Assembly: GCF_900105655.1 (NCBI RefSeq)
Contig: NZ_LT629787.1
Location: 620,001-684,000, forward strand
Origin: Halopseudomonas salegens
GTDB lineage: Bacteria > Pseudomonadota > Gammaproteobacteria > Pseudomonadales > Pseudomonadaceae
DNA length: 64,000 nt
Reading direction: 5' to 3'
Positions 61,843 through 64,000 of this stretch are shown piece after piece (position 1 is the first letter of the stretch; each line of letters begins with the position of its first letter). The notes below the pieces were generated by a model. It ran no database searches. It saw nothing but the letters and a program-made list of their open reading frames with translations, and had not been told where the DNA came from. The position numbers and the translations under genes are program-made.

Positions 61843-64000
61843 ATGTCCGCTACTTTTGTCCATCTGCGCGTCCACAGCGAATACTCCCTGGTTGATGGGC
61901 TGGTCAAGGTAAAACCCTTGATCAAGGCGGTAGCAGAGGCAGGAATGCCGGCGGTAGCAGTGACCGACCAGGGCAATATGTGCAGCCTGGTCAAATTCTA
62001 TCGTGGTGCCATGGGCGCCGGCCTGAAGCCGATTTCCGGTGTCGATGTCTGGCTGCGTGGGCTGGAGGATGACAGCCAGCTGACGCGCATGACCCTGCTG
62101 TCGATGAATGACCGTGGTTATCGCAACCTGACCGAGCTGATTTCCCGTGGTTTTACCGAAGGCCAGCGCAACGGCCTGGCCACCTTGCAGCGGGAATGGA
62201 TTGCGGATGCCTCTGAGGGACTGATTGCCTTGTCCGGAGCCAAGGAGGGGGAAATCGGTCTGGCTTTGCTGTCGTCCAACCCGCAATTGGCCGATGAATT
62301 GCTGGCCTGGTGGATGCAGGCTTTTCCTGATCGCTTCTATCTTGAGTTGCAACGCACAGCCCGGCCCAACGATGAAGAGCATGTGCATGCTGCCGTTGCC
62401 CTTGCCGCGCGAACGGGTTGCCCGGTGGTGGCGACCAATGATGTACGTTTCCTCAAGCGAGAGGATTACGAAGCCCATGAAACCCGGGTCTGTATTGGTG
62501 AGGGGCGAGCGCTGGACGATCCACGTCGGGTTCGTCAGTACAGTGAAGAGCAATACCTGAAGACTCCGGCAGAAATGGCCGAGCTGTTTGCCGACTTGCC
62601 GGTAGCGCTGGAAAACAGTGTCGAGATCGCCAGACGCTGCAATATCAATGTACAGCTGGGTACCTATTTCCTGCCTGATTTCCCGATTCCCGAGGGCATG
62701 ACCCTGGAGGAGTTCTTCAAGAAGGTCTCTTTCGAGGGCCTGGAAGAGCGCCTCAAGGTCGTGTTGCCGGCGGATACCCCGGATTACGAACAGAAGCGTC
62801 AGGTGTATGTCGACCGGCTCAATTTCGAGCTCGATATCATCAACCAGATGGGCTTTCCCGGCTACTTCCTGATCGTTATGGACTTTATCAAGTGGGCCAA
62901 GCAGAACGGCGTACCCGTCGGGCCGGGCCGGGGCTCCGGGGCCGGTTCGCTGGTCGCCTATTCGCTGCTGATTACCGACCTTGATCCGTTGCAGTACGAC
63001 CTGCTGTTCGAGCGCTTCCTCAATCCGGAACGGGTATCGATGCCCGACTTTGATGTCGACTTCTGCATGGAAGGCCGTGACCGGGTGATCGACTATGTGG
63101 CTGAGACTTACGGCCGTAATGCGGTGTCCCAGATCATTACCTTCGGCACCATGGCGGCCAAGGCGGTTGTCCGTGATGTGGCACGGGTGCAGGGCAAGTC
63201 CTACGGGCTGGCGGACAAGCTGTCGAAGATGATCCCGTTCGAAGTCGGCATGACCCTGGCCAAGGCCTTCGAACAGGAAGAGCCGCTGCGTGAATTCCTC
63301 GCGGCTGACGAGGAGGCGCAGGAAATCTGGGACATGGCGCTGAAACTGGAAGGCATTACCCGTAATGTTGGCAAGCATGCCGGCGGGGTGGTGATTGCGC
63401 CGACCAAGCTGACTGACTTCGCGCCGCTGTATTGTGACGAGTCGGGCGGCGGCCTGGTGACCCAGTTTGACAAGGATGATGTCGAGTCCGCAGGCCTGGT
63501 CAAGTTTGACTTCCTCGGGCTGCGTACCCTGACCATTATCAAGTGGGCGCTGGAGACCATCAACCGGACGCGGGCCGAGCAGGATGAAGCACCGCTGAAT
63601 ATCGACTTCATTCCGCTGGATGATGCGCCGACCTATCGCATGCTGCAGAAAGCGGAAACCACTGCCGTTTTCCAGCTGGAATCGCGCGGCATGAAGGAGC
63701 TGATCAAGAAGCTCAAGCCGGATTGTCTGGAAGATCTGATCGCACTGGTCGCGCTGTTTCGTCCGGGCCCGTTGCAGTCAGGCATGGTCGATGACTTTAT
63801 CAATCGCAAACATGGTCGTGAAGTCGTTTCCTACCCACACCCTAACTATCAGTACGACGGGCTCAAGCCTGTACTGGCGCCGACTTACGGCATCATCCTG
63901 TATCAGGAACAGGTGATGCAGATTGCTCAGGTCATGGCCGGTTACACCCTGGGTGGTGCCGACATGCTGCGCCGCGCCATGGGCAAGAAAAAGCCCGAGG
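61843..64000 (+). CDS. dnaE: DnaE, DNA polymerase III alpha subunit (5' part)
   Basis: Replicative polymerase, cut off by the window end after about 719 codons of an expected ~1170. ATG 61843 starts [19 protein letters not shown], and the PHP domain covers about 1-280. The polymerase active-site Asp pair is in [13 protein letters not shown], preceded by [14 protein letters not shown]. Further conserved blocks are [11 protein letters not shown] and [14 protein letters not shown]. The frame is intact throughout. A TACAAT at 61803-61808 may be its own -10 box in the 91-bp gap after rnhB. This is DnaE1, not the error-prone DnaE2, judged by context. Confidence 0.97.
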   Translation, partial: MSATFVHLRVHSEYSLVDGLVKVKPLIKAVAEAGMPAVAVTDQGNMCSLVKFYRGAMGAGLKPISGVDVWLRGLEDDSQLTRMTLLSMNDRGYRNLTELISRGFTEGQRNGLATLQREWIADASEGLIALSGAKEGEIGLALLSSNPQLADELLAWWMQAFPDRFYLELQRTARPNDEEHVHAAVALAARTGCPVVATNDVRFLKREDYEAHETRVCIGEGRALDDPRRVRQYSEEQYLKTPAEMAELFADLPVALENSVEIARRCNINVQLGTYFLPDFPIPEGMTLEEFFKKVSFEGLEERLKVVLPADTPDYEQKRQVYVDRLNFELDIINQMGFPGYFLIVMDFIKWAKQNGVPVGPGRGSGAGSLVAYSLLITDLDPLQYDLLFERFLNPERVSMPDFDVDFCMEGRDRVIDYVAETYGRNAVSQIITFGTMAAKAVVRDVARVQGKSYGLADKLSKMIPFEVGMTLAKAFEQEEPLREFLAADEEAQEIWDMALKLEGITRNVGKHAGGVVIAPTKLTDFAPLYCDESGGGLVTQFDKDDVESAGLVKFDFLGLRTLTIIKWALETINRTRAEQDEAPLNIDFIPLDDAPTYRMLQKAETTAVFQLESRGMKELIKKLKPDCLEDLIALVALFRPGPLQSGMVDDFINRKHGREVVSYPHPNYQYDGLKPVLAPTYGIILYQEQVMQIAQVMAGYTLGGADMLRRAMGKKKPE

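Noticed and set aside
61822..63378. 518-codon open frame on the minus strand
   Set aside because: Antisense to dnaE, whose frame has all polymerase motifs; no recognisable protein features.

Overview
This 64 kb window is a chromosomal segment of a gammaproteobacterium of the family Pseudomonadaceae. Protein sequences and gene order look like the Pseudomonas pertucinogena/Halopseudomonas branch, an inference from memory because no search was possible. The clearest marker is the run dapC-glnD-map / rpsB-tsf-pyrH-frr-uppS-cdsA-dxr-rseP-bamA-skp-lpxD-fabZ-lpxA-lpxB-rnhB-dnaE, the classical pseudomonad core cluster. The DNA is moderately GC-rich, densely coded, and shows no prophage, integrase island, CRISPR array, rRNA or tRNA.

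Region by region. 1-1110: end of purT and an SGNH hydrolase. 1228-9334: proB, then (opposite strand) rpsT, then murJ-ribF-ileS-lspA-fkpB. 9344-13895: xerD-dsbC-hom-thrC. 14067-20701: an aminotransferase, a DUF2855 protein, a DMT exporter divergent from a LysR regulator, the lytic transglycosylase MltF and a PIN/NYN-like nuclease. 21003-27554: a wax ester synthase/DGAT with an odd basic tail, a DUF3336-patatin lipase, a HemD-family protein and a Lon-type protease. 27555-28154: a 600-bp non-coding stretch with two identical DnaA-box palindromes. 28155-30669: a tightly overlapping DNA-repair operon (Cho nuclease, Fe-S photolyase, DUF2256 mini-protein). 30846-35348: a Gld-type ABC transporter operon. 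35395-39435 (minus strand): a small unknown protein, rlmA, dapE, rlmF and a spermidine-synthase-like protein. 39436-39833: a non-coding stretch with two repeat elements. 39834-46871: tcdA, then (minus strand) dapD, a YffB-like ArsC-family protein, dapC, glnD and map. 47197-64000: the translation/isoprenoid/envelope cluster, ending inside dnaE.

Functional themes. Three lysine/diaminopimelate genes (dapE, dapD, dapC) lie near the nitrogen sensor glnD. Threonine synthesis (hom-thrC) has two strong hairpins in its 96-nt junction. The rpsB-to-dnaE block couples translation factors, undecaprenyl and phospholipid precursors, outer-membrane assembly and lipid A synthesis. The most distinctive accessory pieces are the cho-photolyase-DUF2256 operon, with TGTA-type repeats at its promoter that may be a light-responsive operator; the storage-lipid synthase/lipase pair; the four-gene Gld-type transporter; and the DnaA-box pair far from any dnaA gene. 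No wholly new system stands out with certainty. The repair operon and its regulatory region are the best candidates for follow-up.
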